A model generated the notes under the pieces. That model ran no database searches and was not told the origin of the DNA. It saw only the letters and a program-made list of their open reading frames with translations. From positions 99,496 through 163,495 of the forward strand of contig CAMXCT020000816.1 in assembly GCA_947184155.2 (NCBI GenBank): 64,000 nt of DNA, read 5' to 3'. Positions 1 through 11,725 of the stretch are shown here, one piece after another. The DNA is from Cladocopium goreaui. Taxonomy: Eukaryota; Sar; Dinophyceae; Suessiales; Symbiodiniaceae. Both the position numbers and the translations under genes were made by a program. Position 1 is the stretch's first letter. The number at the start of each line of letters is the position of its first letter.

Positions 1-185
1 GTCCGAGAGTTTCAACCCATCGTAAAGAATAGGTGCTTCTTTATTGTCCTTTTATGCCTAGAAATTACCCCATGATCGCACCAACTAAGGATTGATTTGT
101 CAAGTTTTTTGGAGCCTCTGGAAGGGTTGAAAGAACATGACCCCCTTGCCACAGTTCACAAACAGTTCAGGTGTTCCCACAGGTT

Positions 186-294
186 CCGTCTTGCATTCTC
201 AGCTGCATCCAATCCAAGATCTTCGCGGGCTGCTCGCCTGGCTTCCAATACTTCCAGGAGACATTGTCTAGCACTTTGGCCAGCTGCTCCAAAC
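186..294 (-). CDS. Exon of unrecognised gene (left-edge gene)
   Basis: The minus strand shows a good acceptor (CATCATCACAG before GTTTGG) followed by an open, protein-like stretch that includes LEQLAKVLDNVSWKYW and PAKILDWMQLRMQD. A GA or later donor near 186 is likely. I do not recognise the family. It probably belongs to the same minus-strand gene as the exons at 640-850 and 1160-1496, but I could not join the phases. The 3' end could lie beyond the left edge. Confidence 0.4.
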
Positions 295-639
295 CTGTGA
301 TGATGGACGATGGTACCGTGGGGAAACACAACTGCCGAGCGACTGCACCGAAAATGCCAGGATTTGAAAAGGAAATGATAGAGAAACCTGGGAATGGTGA
401 AGTCCTCACCACGTCGGAACATCGAGGGTACTTTCACAGTGCTACCTTTTTGGATAATTTTTTCCAATGAAGTCTGGATCAACATTCTGACCATAAGCGG
501 GTGCTGCAATCTGACAAACTTGGCACAGCCGGGTGAGAGGCCTTCCTGTTCCTCCTCCGAAGGGCCCAACAATTCTTCATCTTCCCTTCTCAAACCTCAG
601 GGATGATGTCCCAGTCCACCCGGTTGTTCTCCCCATCAT

Positions 640-850
640 GACATCTTGCAACTAAAATGGACCATGAAGCCCTGGATGACTTTGGTGTAAACGAACAATT
701 GGACACAGAATTGCAAACAACCTGAAATATATTGGATCTGGTGCGACTGTACTGTGCTGAACACCTGGACGTCTGGCTCATTGACGAACTCTTTGGATTC
801 TGGCACATAGCTGAAGCGAAACGACGGAAGAAACCATCTGCACACCCCAT
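640..850 (-). CDS. Exon of unrecognised gene (left-edge gene)
   Basis: An open minus-strand frame contains FRFSYVPESKEFVNEPDVQ followed by VFSTVQSHQIQYISG and VYTKVIQGFMVHF. The composition is that of a folded domain rather than of the repeats around it. The exon ends are not resolved. No family was recognised. Confidence 0.4.
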
Positions 851-939
851 ACCCAAAAGCTTTCAGCAAACCATTTTTCCAGACCAAACTGGGTTCGTCT
901 TAAAACAAATCAAAATAGGGAACCCCTTGGTTCTTCTTC

Positions 940-1108
940 ATCATCATCATCATCATCACCATCACCATCACCATCACCATCACCATCACCATCATCATCA
1001 TCATCATCATCATCACCATCCTCATCCTCATCCTCATCCTCGTCGTCGTCGTCGTCATCATCGTCATCGTTATCGTCATCGTCATCGTCATCGTCATCGT
1101 CCATCATC

Positions 1109-1144
<36 letters not shown>

Positions 1145-1155
1145 CATCCTCATCC
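940..1155. repeat. CAT/CAC/CTC trinucleotide microsatellite
   Basis: About 210 bp of imperfect CAT, CAC, CTC and CGT trinucleotides. It translates as poly-His on plus and as poly-Asp/Glu or poly-Met on minus, so long ORFs appear on both strands for trivial reasons. It lies between minus-strand exons. An acidic Asp-rich linker in the minus-strand gene is possible but not shown. Confidence 0.9.
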
Positions 1156-1159
1156 CCTT

Positions 1160-1320
1160 TCAAGTTGCCATAGCTGAGGGTTGCACCTCCTTTTCAGGCA
1201 CACCCACATTGAAATCCAAGAAACATGTGCGACATAATGTAAGCCCCTGTGCATTCTGTGCGAATTCATCCACCAGACCCTCGCACCCCTGGCAAACCCT
1301 CGGATAGGCATTGGGTGTGA
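1160..1320 (-). CDS. Exon with C2C2 zinc-ribbon-like motif, unrecognised gene
   Basis: The minus-strand frame reads YPRVCQGCEGLVDEF, then a short spacer, then LCRTCFLDFNVGVPEKEV. The two CxxC pairs could bind one zinc ion. The exon begins near a CCGAG/G acceptor at about 1300 or slightly upstream; the phase with the start exon at 1410-1496 is not settled. The frame stops at 1160. Confidence 0.4.
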
Positions 1321-1409
1321 AGCAACTTGAAGCGGGACTGTTGTGGAAGGTGAGGTCTGCTAAATGTTCCACGGAGGCTGCAGCATGTGATTTTGACCAG
1401 TTTTCTCAC

Positions 1410-1496
1410 CTTCCTTTTTCGCGGCAATTCCTGGATCAATCCACCAATTTTGCTTATCGATTTCAGTTCTTTTTGGGACAAATCTTCAACTTTCAT
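1410..1496 (-). CDS. Possible first exon (ATG) of the left-edge gene
   Basis: The frame starts with ATG at 1496 (MKVEDLSQKELKSISKIG) and ends after RKRK at a good GTGAG donor, giving 29 codons in phase 0. The peptide is charged and helical. It may be the start of the minus-strand gene that continues toward the left edge. Confidence 0.4.
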
Positions 1497-1959
1497 GGTT
1501 AAATTTCACAACTTTCATCATGAAATCTATTGAACTGCTCGATTTGAACCCCAAGTCCGGAGATGTACCAGCCCTGCCGCGCACCTGCCTGGGCTAATCC
1601 AACCGATGATTTCCATTTGAAATTCATCAAGCAATCTCAACCAGCCCATATAACTCCATCAAAATCATATAAAATCAGCATAAAGTAACAGATTATCCAG
1701 AAAAAAACAGAAAACACCCACCATTTTCCAACATTTTCCCAGTTCCATAGGCACCTTTTCCTCCATTTTGTGCCAAAGTCACTGCACCTTGGGCAGATGC
1801 GGGGTCTGTGTCGCCAGCGACGCGGAGGGCGATGCCTCGGGCTGGACCTCTTGAGCTTCCAGGGCTCCTGGAAGGCCACGAATGCCAACAGGTATCTATC
1901 TACCAGTCAACCAATATAATTTAATGTACTATGATATGTAAATGTGAACAAATATATGT

Positions 1960-2210
1960 GAAATTATGTGAACACACACACATATATATATATACATATG
2001 TATATAATATATAAATATAGTGTTTACAGTTGAATATATATATATATAATTATATATATCCTATGTATTCATTTGGATAAATCAGTGTTTGTCTATTTTT
2101 GTACATAGGCATGCGCCTCATACATACGTAGTTACACACATGCGTATATATGTGTCATATGTTTATATGATATGATATGATATGACAAAATAAGATGATA
2201 AGATATGATA
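1960..2210. repeat. TA-rich microsatellite tract
   Basis: Alternating (TA)n, (CA)n and TATGATA-type repeats. No coding signal was seen between about 1900 and 2330. Confidence 0.8.
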
Positions 2211-2330
2211 TGGTATGTACATGTGTAGAGCAAATGAACATACATAGGGAAGGACATGCGAGTAACATATCTACCAAGAAGATCCAAGAAGCCTACAAAG
2301 AAAACAGTGCATCAGTGGATAAACTGCATT

Positions 2331-2411
2331 CCTCGGCTGACATCCAGCCATTGGAAGCACTGCTTCAAGAGCGACAGCACCGTTGTCTCGGCTCCCATGG
2401 CGCGCGGGGGG
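2331..2411 (-). CDS. Possible exon, kinase-like helix
   Basis: The minus-strand frame reads ETTVLSLLKQCFQWLDVSRG followed by MQFIH. This resembles the helix that precedes the catalytic loop in tyrosine-kinase-like kinases (a GMxFIH pattern). I found no HRD-type exon after it, so the assignment is weak. Confidence 0.25.
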
Positions 2412-2889
2412 TTCAAACCAAAAGTGTCCGTGTGGCACGGGCCACAGGGCCACGGGGCTTGGGGAACAAAAAAATGGGGGGGGGTGGGGGTTCAGCCACA
2501 AGGGGAGGAAATGGCTGGGAAGATTTGGCTCGTTGAGGGCTGGAAGCCTCCTAGTCTTGGAAACACCCATCCGCAGCCTCCTTAACGGGTTTTCACCCAT
2601 ATAAAATCCATTGCAACCTGACATGGAACCACAAAAACTAATTTCAGTAAACTATTGTCCTTCGTAGTTGACATGTCAATCTCATCTTCTGACTTTGTTT
2701 GGTGCCATGTGATATTTTTCGGCCCCCATGGGCACAGTGGAGCAAAGGGCTGTATGTCTGGTCATGAATTGCCTCCCCTTGAGCCGACAGAAGGGGTAAA
2801 GCAAAAATGGAAAAAACCCAACGGCAATTCCCGGTGTTTCTGGCCTCCGTGAAACCACAAAATGAATGGATCCAAACCAATTTTCCCAA

Positions 2890-3085
2890 ACTTCCGCGAC
2901 CATATATATATATACATACATAAGCGCACACACACACACATATATATATATATACTAATATACACAGTACATAAGTACATGCAAACACACACAGAGATAT
3001 AATATAATATAAATAAATAAATAAATAAATAAATGTATATGTATATAAATAAAAAATAAACACACACACATATATATATATCTTT
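2890..3085. repeat. TA/CA/AAAT microsatellites
   Basis: (TA)n, (CA)n and (TAAA)n tracts in succession. Between 2412 and 3900 I see no gene that I can support, apart from a short protein-like minus-strand stretch near 3200-3290 (MQQLGAPDEEVHLF). Confidence 0.8.
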
Positions 3086-3959
3086 ATACGACGTATGCTA
3101 ATTAATTCGTGCTGAATATTTCCCGATTTCTTCGCCTTATTATTGTCGTGTCTGCAAGCAATTAATAGGAATCACAAAGATGTGAACTTGCAGCATTCCC
3201 ACCAGCCCCAGTTCCGGCCCCCACACAATCTGAACAGGTGCACCTCTTCATCAGGTGCACCCAGCTGCTGCATGCTCAAGAAGACATGTTGACAACACCT
3301 TGGCAGCCGAGTTGGCCAGTGATTCAGTGATGACTGGGAACGGCGAAAGCGGAACTAGGGGCATTGCCCGATTAGAGATTAGCAGTTTGTGCTTTCCGAC
3401 CCAGCCCGCAAAGATGTAGATTGGATTCAGCTGGATGCATTATGACACACTATCCCAAATATTCATAAATATTAATAAATATTAGCCAATGAAGAAACAG
3501 TTCGAACATCTCGAGACTGGCTGTTATAGCCATCTGGTTCCAACTCTCGAACCTACGCTGCCAACAAAGTTGCAGGATCACCAGCTGGAAGATCCTTGGA
3601 CATTGGACCGTCTGGGCATGTCTGGGCAACCTGGACCATACAAGCCATGTGAATCTACTGGGGCCTCAACAAAAAAATGGTGGAACCAGTCATAAATTGA
3701 AGTCATGATACTCATCTGATTGCCGGCGGAAACATCCGGAAACCGTCACAGTACCATTGAATCTCTGGATGAATTCAATGGGACCACTCGAAGATCAACA
3801 TCCGAGCGACACATAGCACCCCTTCATATGGGTAGATACTGTAGAGTAAATTGCCATTCGATCCATCTCAGTTCAAGCCTTTTGTGGAATCTTGTGGCTC
3901 TCGAAATAGCTTTCAACGGGCAAGCTATGGGAGCCCCGGGGATTTTCCATGAATTTCCG

Positions 3960-4540
3960 AGGGTCCAAACGGGAATGAACACCACGGCCCACGAGAAGGA
4001 TGTGTCGCCATCCCACTTTAAGGTCAGAAGGATGAAGGGCAGCACCACCATTGACCTCAGAACTCCACCCAGAGAACCCCTGCTGCAAATAGTGGTTTGG
4101 CACCAGCCCCAAGGCAGCGGGAACATCACGGCCGAGCGTCCCCAGTAGTGTGGCGATGGCCACAACTATGCCACCTACAGCGACAACATGCGACAACGGA
4201 CCAAGTGAGGCAAGCGCTGATGGCATCACACAATCGTGGCATTTAGCTGTCCAAAACACAAAAGGGAAACATGAAAAACCATGAAATCCGTTGTGTGAGG
4301 GAAGTGGAACATGACCCTTGTGGAAAAATCGTTTCCTTTTGAACATGGGGTGTGTTCCACTTCCATCATTGGAAGTAAATACATAAATAAATAAATATCA
4401 TAGTCATATTTAAATAAGTATGGAACATTAAACCCACCTTGCCAGCTAAGAAAACACCGAGGTACGCATCAGTGCGTTGGTTTGCGCAAGTTCCATCATG
4501 ATCAACAGCACGGGCGTCACGTCCCTGGAGATAACAAGTG
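3960..4540 (-). CDS. Possible exon cluster downstream of the J-domain exons
   Basis: Two minus-strand stretches look coding. At 4430-4520, after a TATCTCCAG acceptor and before a GGCAAG/GTGGG donor, the frame reads QRTDAYLGVFLAGK. At 3970-4250 the frame holds a hydrophobic segment, HVVAVGGIVVAIATLLGTL, that could cross a membrane. They follow the J-domain exons on the same strand and might give that protein a membrane anchor, but I could not connect the phases. The gap at 4550-5040 shows nothing that I recognise. Confidence 0.25.
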
Positions 4541-5043
4541 GCGACCACTGGTGGCCCAAGCTGCAGTGACTGATCATCTCAGCTATGGCCATCCATCAAA
4601 ATGGGGAACATGATCGGTAACTGTTGGGTGTAGGGATGTCTGGGGTATCCTGTTACTATTTTCAAACAGCCCCCAAGTTCGATCAAGTTCGTGAGACCGC
4701 AGCCAATTCCACTATAACTAAGAGGTGGTTCTTCTTGTTCTTCCCTTCAGGAATGTCTGCCAGATCCCCTACCACAGGCTACAACGCAGTTCGGATTTGG
4801 AAAAACAAGTGGTTGATTTACTGACTCATAGGACTCATGGCACTGGCTGGCACTGGCTGGCACTGCCTAACCAATGATTTTTGATACTTGCAAAATGAAA
4901 AAGGAAACGCAATGCGACAAGGGATGCGAATTAGGAAGGTGAATTACTGTATGCACATTTTCGCACTTTCACGGGCTGACCCACCCTCCGTTGCGCAGTG
5001 TTTTGCTACCAGGCTACGACATTCGCGCTTCCATTTGCGCAGC

Positions 5044-6340
5044 TTGCTCCATACATTTGATGCCCTCCATGCCGTGCAAATCGTAAACTGTGCGCTTCTG
5101 ATGGTTGCTCAGAACCTGGCAAGCCCGTGCGGATCCATACGGATTCAACGTAATTGCATGGTGAATATAAGACTTCCCAGCCATCATTAGCGTAACATGG
5201 TAAAAGGCTAATCAAAAATGTAACAGTTGGGAAAAGGGCATCAATAACAATAACAAGAATACAGGAATGACCATCATGATCACCATCCCGTCATCCCATC
5301 ATCCGGTCATCCCGTCATCCCCAACAACCCCAACATCCCGAACACCACGAACACCACGAACACCACGAAACACCACCAACACCACCATCACCACCACCAT
5401 CATTCATCACCATGAAGAATTCATCATCATGATCATTCATCATCGTTGTCACTTCTTCGTCTTTTTTCTTCGATCATGCAGCCCCTACTTCTGGCAACAG
5501 GTCTTGGTACTCGAGATCGCAACAGCAGCCACATGCATTGACCTCTTGGTGAGAGAAGGATAGGCCACCATCAAGCATCAAGCACCAAAGCAAATGACGA
5601 AGAACTATGCAAATCGATCAAAAAGGAGCCCTGGGAGTCTGTTTGCTTGCGTGGATCCCATGGCCATTTGGATACTTGGAGGGTTTCCAGCAGGTTCAGT
5701 TTCCTCTGTCTGAGCTGCCGCACTTCGTAAGCCTCCCTCCTGGAGAAGCGGGCCGGAAATGACCCCAAGTTAACGGCTTTATTTCGCCAACAGGACTGAA
5801 TTCGATATACCTGGGCTTGCTGACGATGGTACTACTCGTGCTTAGTTGACCCATGTCAGCTATCCATTCAAAAGGATTATATATGATTATACAATATATA
5901 ATATGATCATATATGATCCAATGACATATCATCCCCTGTCATGAAAGAATGACAGTGGTGCCCAATTTGCCCAGCTCTGGGCCCCTGTCTGCATGAAAGG
6001 GGCATTAGCTTGAAGTTCTCTGGGTCACCGCCCTTGTCAGGATGCAATTGCAACGCCATGCGCTTGTAGGCATTTCCTAAGGCCAACGGGCAAATCTGGG
6101 CAACCGTACTGCAACGTCAAACACGCGACTGCATTGCATGAATGCACCGGCACGCACATGTACATGAAGTACATTACACATGATTATAGCATCAATATCG
6201 ATGTATCAATATCGATCTATGACACTAGTGCAAAAATGCATATGCACGAGCACCTGCAACCCCATTCTCTCAACTTGGCATATCTCTGCCATGGTGCGGA
6301 TCTCTGCGTCTGTGGCAGTTGGTTCCACACCCAATCTGTC
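5044..6340 (-). CDS. DnaJ-type co-chaperone, J-domain part (four exons)
   Basis: Four exons at 6340-6298, 6076-6004, 5739-5724 and 5115-5044 join in phase to a J domain. It begins at DRLGVEPTATDAEIR, continues through AYKRMALQLHPDKGGDPENF with the HPD tripeptide that stimulates Hsp70 ATPase, and ends with REAYEVLSN and VYDLHGMEGIK. Donors are GC, GC and GT; every acceptor is AG/G. J-domain proteins hand substrates to Hsp70. The first exon starts inside helix I, so at least one upstream exon is missing. A possible one, with MRVPSPEALSDPK, lies near 7550-7623. The last end is chosen at a GC donor and could be a few codons later. I saw no zinc-finger or substrate-binding domain, so type and location stay open. 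Confidence 0.75.
5265..5430. repeat. CATCC/CACGAA/CAC tandem repeats
   Basis: Short degenerate repeats (ATCCCGTC, CACCACGAA, CATCAC) in the intron between the 16-nt microexon and the last J-domain exon. Confidence 0.8.
5724..5739 (-). CDS. 16-nt microexon of the J-domain gene
   Basis: The stretch is flanked by a pyrimidine-rich acceptor (TTCTCCAG) and a GT donor. It supplies the end of a Met codon and then REAYE, exactly the residues needed between NFKL and VLSN in the J-domain consensus. It accepts two bases of phase and leaves none, so both junctions close. Confidence 0.7.
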
Positions 6341-6379
6341 CTGATCAGTGTCAAGGTCCAGCTGGTCGAGGTGACCACG

Positions 6380-7800
6380 TGAAACCATGTTGGTCAGTAC
6401 AGCAACCCCAAAAAAGATCTACAAGTTGGGCACCTGCAGATTATGGGCTCTAAACATCCTGGAAACACATTTGTTGTTCGTTTTCGGGCACTCTTTTTTC
6501 CAGTGCGTCGCCCCATTTTTCAATGGGTTCAATGATGTTAGATCCCAATGGTTCGAGTGGTTCGTTGAGCTGCTAATCGCCAAGCTACATAAAGCAGAGT
6601 TTCAGCCCTGTAGCTTCCGAGGCTCCCCCTGTCCATTTGAGACTCTTGTGATCAAGGATATGTTACCTAGTGATTGGAATGCCCTGCGAAATGCTTCAAC
6701 TCCTTGATATTGATTTCCGCACATTGCCAGATTTTAGCTTGATGTGATTTGCCAGGAGCTCAAGGCCTTCAACCTTCCATGGTCTAACCGCTGCATACTT
6801 GCTGTCATGAAGACCTTTCTGTCGACTCTGTCGACTCATCCGATGATCCACCCGTTGCCAACCCGAAAGTGACCTCGCAGCCCCAGCCTCAAAGAATACT
6901 TTCAAGCTAAAATTTGGCCATGGCTTGCGGACAACCATCGGACACCATGATATTGGGGTCTTCGACTCTACGGCTTGGAGGGTGTCGTGGAACAACATGA
7001 AAAAAAGCCACGCCTTCGGCCCTCGCTCTTTTTGCTCTCGCCTTGGCAGTGTAGCGAAAAGATCTTTCATAATCAGTAGGTTCTTAGATGTTGGTACAAG
7101 CAGCAAAACAAATTAATGGATAAATTGAAGAGAAAAAAATATTTACATATATTTACCGGAAATTGAGGACACCCGCTGTCAGCTGTCTTCTTTTTCCAGC
7201 TGGTCCCTGGATACCAATCTGCAACAAATTCCTTGTCGTCCCACTGTCATCCCCTATGGAAACGGCTGTAACGGGATGGTTGCATATGAGGCCCAGGGAT
7301 GCCCAGGGTAGATGAAGGACCCGAATCATCTGAATCTTACGCTTTAGTTGACAAAGTGGCCGGCGACTCCAAACAAAATCAAACAAACTCTATGGAATGG
7401 CTTGGTCCGGCTTGGTGACCTTGGTGTCTTTTTTTTTTGGTGTCTTTCAAACGGATCAAGGGCAGCACCTTCCCCACTTTTTTCGCAGCTGGCCACATGG
7501 CACCTGGGGTGCTTGCCATGGCTGTCCTATGCATCCTATGCCTTCAGAGGATAGCGGTACTTCTTGGGGATCTCCGGCTGATGACTTGGGATCGGATAGC
7601 GCCTCGGGAGATGGGACACGCATCTTCTCCAGAACTATCAAGGTGAACAAAGCTGATAGGAAAGCTTAGGTGAGATCCAACCACCCAAGCTTGAAACTTG
7701 GGTCTTTCGCTAGATAGTCGGGCAGTATGCATATCTACCTGCCCCCCAAAAAATAAGGCTAGTTAAGGATCACTCCAAGTAGTGCGAACATCAACCGCGC
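6380..7800. other. Between J-domain and glycosyltransferase genes; no firm gene
   Basis: No recognisable gene on either strand. A minus-strand frame at 7550-7640 (KMRVPSPEALSDPKSSAG) could be an upstream exon of the J-domain gene. The rest has the look of intron or spacer. Confidence 0.4.
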
Positions 7801-7810
7801 TCCATTGCAT

Positions 7811-7939
7811 TCAAAGGTACTGGTTAGGATCCGCATCATGGTACCAAACACAGCCATGGCAGGTGGTGTCCACGAACTTCTCAGAAAAAGTGGTGATCAG
7901 CTTCTTATCCTTGGCTGGCACTGGGTCGTTGTAGTGTTC
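7811..7939 (-). CDS. Glycosyltransferase-like gene, exon 7 (stop)
   Basis: Reads EHYNDPVPAKDKKLITTF, then DTTCHGCVWYHDADPNQYL and TGA. Acceptor CGCCAG/G. Confidence 0.6.
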   Translation of the reverse strand, partial: EHYNDPVPAKDKKLITTFSEKFVDTTCHGCVWYHDADPNQYL

Positions 7940-10900
7940 CTGGCGGACCAAGGGACCGAGGCAGGGACCTAAATTGCCTATTCTGAACCTATGTGAGGCC
8001 TCTGTCAAGGAAAATATGGCGTTGTACGCAGTGGTATGTCCGTGGCAAATACCTGAATGGGCCACTGAACTGGCTGGGAAAAATAGGGGCATACTCCAAC
8101 GATGGTCGCCAAGCATACACAATCTGGGACGATCACTTGAAACGCATAAAACCTCCAAGACCTTGATACCTGAAAGGTTCAGTGGAATTGGTGGCTGTGA
8201 TGATTGTCCTGGCCAGCCATGATTTTCTGGAGCAGGTGTGATCACACCGTGCCTGCACCCCTGCACTTCCCTGCAGTTTAATGAAGGTTGACCTCTGTTT
8301 CAAACCCAATGGGGCAAATTGGTGCTTAAACAACTGTAGCAAGGCCAGCCGGCCCGAACAAATGACCCTGGGTCCAGAATCACCCACTTGGAGATACATC
8401 CCGGAAAAAACCACCACCAGAACTGACCAGAACCTAGAAACTGAGATTTCACATATAAAGCGTAGAAAACGCCACAAACTTCATAAAACAATCTTTTCAA
8501 CACATAGATTAGACCCTTCACATTATCATCTTTGAACACACATCTCTCCAAACATCTCCAAACATATTCCATATATTCCCTAGACCTTAAATTGCCCGTT
8601 TGGTGAACAGCACGTGAGCACCTTGTGGTTATGCTCGAAGGCGGCCGACAACTTCTCAGACAATCGCTCCGGATCCGTGGGCTTTTTGGGGCTGAGCCAG
8701 TGCTGGCTGGTCTCCTCCCATGGGTACCTGGGATGACCGGATGACCATGGTGGATGACCAGCCCCATGGCGAAGCATGGCGAAGGGATTGCTGGTTGGGG
8801 CCAATCCCATGCAAGGTCCTAAGGTGGCTGAATCTTTCACTGGATCTATGATCTATCCATACTCGGGAATGGTCAACCATGGCGATTTATGATTCAACAA
8901 TAGGAGATGGGAATAGCCAATAATAGCGGATTAGTACGGACAGTAAAGTAGCAGTAGATGGCCGAGGCTAAATCCCGTCCCCTAGAACGAATAGGGTGCC
9001 ACATGGTGCCACCAAGACGGATCAACATGGGACCCCAAAATGCCAAAATGAAGAGATCCAAAGCTAAACCAGGGTTTCAAAGGGACTACTTAATATATCT
9101 TAATATTAGGGGGAAAGGATGATTTGTTGGATTATCATTGGTGATTGGTGCTGATGGGTGATGATTTTGGATGTTAGGATCCAGCTAAAGGCCGCCCGAA
9201 TCCGCCCGAACATCCTCCAAGGTACACATTCCAACCCCGGGCATAGATGGCCACCAGCATGGAAAAGTCGCTGCTCATGGTCTTGTCACCCTCCTGGGCG
9301 ATCAGCAAAAGGTGGAGATTCACAACCCCAGGCTTTGAAGGGTTTCAGACATCAGCCTTCAAGCTGAACTTGCGGCCACTAAAGATATTGGATGTCAACA
9401 CCAGTAAAATATGAGGCTGTTTAGGCAGATCTATGGAACTCCTTCTCCTTCTTTGCGGGGTTCAACTACTGTACTCAATTAGTGCAGAAGCATTTCCAAG
9501 AATGGCAGGCCTCTCCATAGAAAATGCAGCCTACTTTTCCAGTTCCATCTTCCTTTTGCAGGTTTTCCACAGTGTTTGTGAGCGAATCTCCTCATCTTCC
9601 CCTACTGAACCATCTAAACCAAACATACAGATCATCCTTTATTTCCGATAAATAGACACATAAACAATTATACACGTAACAAACACACAAACACACAGAT
9701 TATATAGTTATATAATTAATATACTATTATATATTATAGGCACGGAACTCCCCCCAGATCTCCATCCCATCCCTCCCTCATGGGACCTTCTTCTCCATCG
9801 CCGCGAAGTCGATCTTCTTCACATTCTGCGGCGCGAAGGCATCGAGCACCGCCTCGGCACGGTAGTAGCTGCCACCGCTGAGCCCGAAGTGGATCCAGGA
9901 GATGTTGAAGTGCGGGTTGCGCTCACGGCCCATCCTGGGAAGCAAAATCTGGGAGCTACACCAGAAATGAGTCAAGGTCATGCATGTGCTTGTATAATAT
10001 ATAAATGTATACACATAAGCAGAAATAGTTGCATATATATATATATATATATAAAATTATATAAATATACACATATTTGTACAATTGCATACAATTGTAT
10101 ATCATATTCTTAGATCTTGTGTATGATAAATATGTTATCTCATATCTGCATCATATCACTTTTCTCGATTTCTTACTGTACTGGGAAATCCTTGAAGACT
10201 CTAAAGATATACACCTTCATTGAAGAAACCCAAGCATCTTCTCGAGGTATTGGATGGTCTGTGGCCCCATGTGCGGGTTGAAGTCATCGTAGATGCCGCC
10301 TGCATCGTGCTTGGGCTCGATCACATGGTGCTTTCTGATGAGCACGTCAGGCTCCAAGTAGATGACGAATTCCTCGGTGAGGCCGCAGCAACATCCTTTT
10401 TGTCACCGGGTCTTATGATGTTTTCCCAGGACCTTCAATACAGTTTGCTTGTGTTTCTGTTTACAAGTTCAACACCTTATGAGAGGAGTATATTTTGCGA
10501 GGGTTACCTGCTTAATTTCCTGGTGTCTTGTACACACACACACGCACACCCACACGCACACACATCTCTCTCCCTCTCTCTCTCTCTCTCGTTGGAAGGT
10601 TCCGAAAGGTTCGTACTTATGAGTGGAGTGTCCTCACCCTGTCCCTCACAGGCACACCTTGAGGTAACCTGTAAATGGCATCTTAATGATCAACCAACAT
10701 AGATTCATCCAAATCCACTCCACACCCCCTGCGAGTGGCAGTTTCTATGAGTTTCAGCCCTAGACATCAACAAACCATCGTGGCCATCCCATGGTCATCC
10801 TCAGCGAGTTGCCGTTCCAAGGGCTTTGGTGGCCTTCACGAAGCGCGCGAACCAGCTGTGGGGGTTCCAGCGGCTGTTCTCTCCGTGCACGCGGTCGAAG

Positions 10901-11415
10901 ATGCAGTTATATTCCTTCTCCTCCGGAGACGAGGAACACCTTGCGGTAAAATTTATCAAAGAACTCAGTTACCCAAAAATGGATCTATTTTGGGAGGTGT
11001 TTATTAGTCGATCCACCAAAATAGTCGCTCATGGCAGTGGGTTTGCCAGGATAAATTCAAAACAAGAGGTACTAAAACCAAACCAGTGAGATTGCTGACA
11101 AGAAGATCCAATTCATTCCAATTTCATATAATTTGATCCAATTCCTGGAACTTCCACGGTATAAACTTACCTTAAGCCCTGGGTTCTGTCCTGGCACAAC
11201 TTTCCGAAGTCCACATTGCCACCATCCTGCAGTAGGTAGATGGGAGAGTTTGGATAGTATTTCCTCACCGACTTCAGGACGTTCAAGGTGGATGGGATTT
11301 GCGAATGCACCGGGAAGTAGAAGCCGAACTTGTCCTTGGGCGCCTTGGATTTTAAGGCAACACCACCACTGAGGCATGCCACCAAGAGACCGAAAATGGT
11401 CTGCAAGAACTGCAT
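7811..11415 (-). CDS. Putative secretory-pathway glycosyltransferase (GT-A-like), complete, 7 exons
   Basis: Exons 11415-11171, 10939-10813, 10372-10236, 9934-9787, 9293-9228, 8714-8622 and 7939-7811 total 945 nt; all phases close to 314 residues plus stop. The start is the ATG at 11415, followed by a hydrophobic signal peptide or anchor (FLQTIFGLLVACLSGGVAL). Then come an N-terminal strand-helix part with YYPNSPIYLLQDGG, a FVIYLEPDVLI segment whose EPDV could be the DxD-type metal and nucleotide-sugar site, LSGGSYYRAEAVL, and a GDKTMSSDFSMLVAIYARG acidic helix typical of nucleotide-diphospho-sugar transferases. The C-terminus (DTTCHGCVWYHDADPNQYL) has a CxxC. Donors are GT, GC, GC, GT, GT, GT and all acceptors AG/G. 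Family membership is inferred from these motifs; substrate is unknown. Exon boundaries inside 9228-10372 are the least certain. Confidence 0.65.
8622..8714 (-). CDS. Glycosyltransferase-like gene, exon 6
   Basis: 31 codons, QHWLSPKKPTDPERLSEKL to FEHNHK, then a GT donor. An alternative donor 36 nt further on (before GTCTAG) is also in phase. Confidence 0.6.
9228..9293 (-). CDS. Glycosyltransferase-like gene, exon 5
   Basis: 22 codons, EGDKTMSSDFSMLVAIYARG and on to GWN, with an acceptor GCCCAG/G and a GT donor. Confidence 0.6.
9787..9934 (-). CDS. Glycosyltransferase-like gene, exon 4
   Basis: Reads MGRERNPHFNISWIHFGLSG, then GSYYRAEAVLDAF and VKKIDFAAMEKK. Acceptor CCCAG/G, donor GTCCCA, phase 2 to 0. 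Reading on past the donor gives an immediate stop. Confidence 0.65.
10236..10372 (-). CDS. Glycosyltransferase-like gene, exon 3 (EPDV motif)
   Basis: Contains EFVIYLEPDVLIRKHH and GGIYDDFNPHMGPQTIQYL. The EPDV is the likely metal-binding DxD equivalent. GC donor in phase 2. Confidence 0.65.
10813..10939 (-). CDS. Glycosyltransferase-like gene, exon 2
   Basis: Reads from CSSSPEEKEYNCIFDRVHG to WNPHSWFARFVKATKALGT. Acceptor CGCAAG/G, GC donor, phase 2 to 0. Confidence 0.6.
11171..11415 (-). CDS. Glycosyltransferase-like gene, exon 1 (start codon, signal peptide)
   Basis: ATG at 11415, about 20 hydrophobic residues, then KFGFYFPVHSQIPSTLNVLK. It ends at a perfect GTAAGT donor in phase 2. Confidence 0.65.
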
Positions 11416-11725
11416 TGCGGATGATCAACAGATAGATCTTTTGGGAAAGTGCTTGGCACAATCGTCTTGAGCCCAAGCTGCGAATGATCTGCTGGGATAC
11501 TCCCTGCACTGATTAAGCAGCTAGTAACATCTAGGAATTACTTGGATAAACTGCTGTTCATCATTCTACTCATTCCGTCAAAATTTCCTGGTTATTATTA
11601 TAAGCTCCGCTATTACATCTTGTGTATACAGTATAATCTGCTGTCAAGGAGGTAACCCCCAAAGAAAATTACTTCCGAAATCTGATTTCAGATCACAAAA
11701 TGGCTTGAATCCTCAAATACCATCT

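Noticed and set aside
732-1307. Poly-His ORF (plus) and poly-Asp ORF (minus)
   Set aside because: Both arise from the CAT/CAC trinucleotide repeat; nothing else supports the plus-strand frame.
3873-4346. 157-codon minus-strand ORF as a single gene
   Set aside because: Two frames are open and splice-like sites fall inside; kept only as a possible exon cluster.
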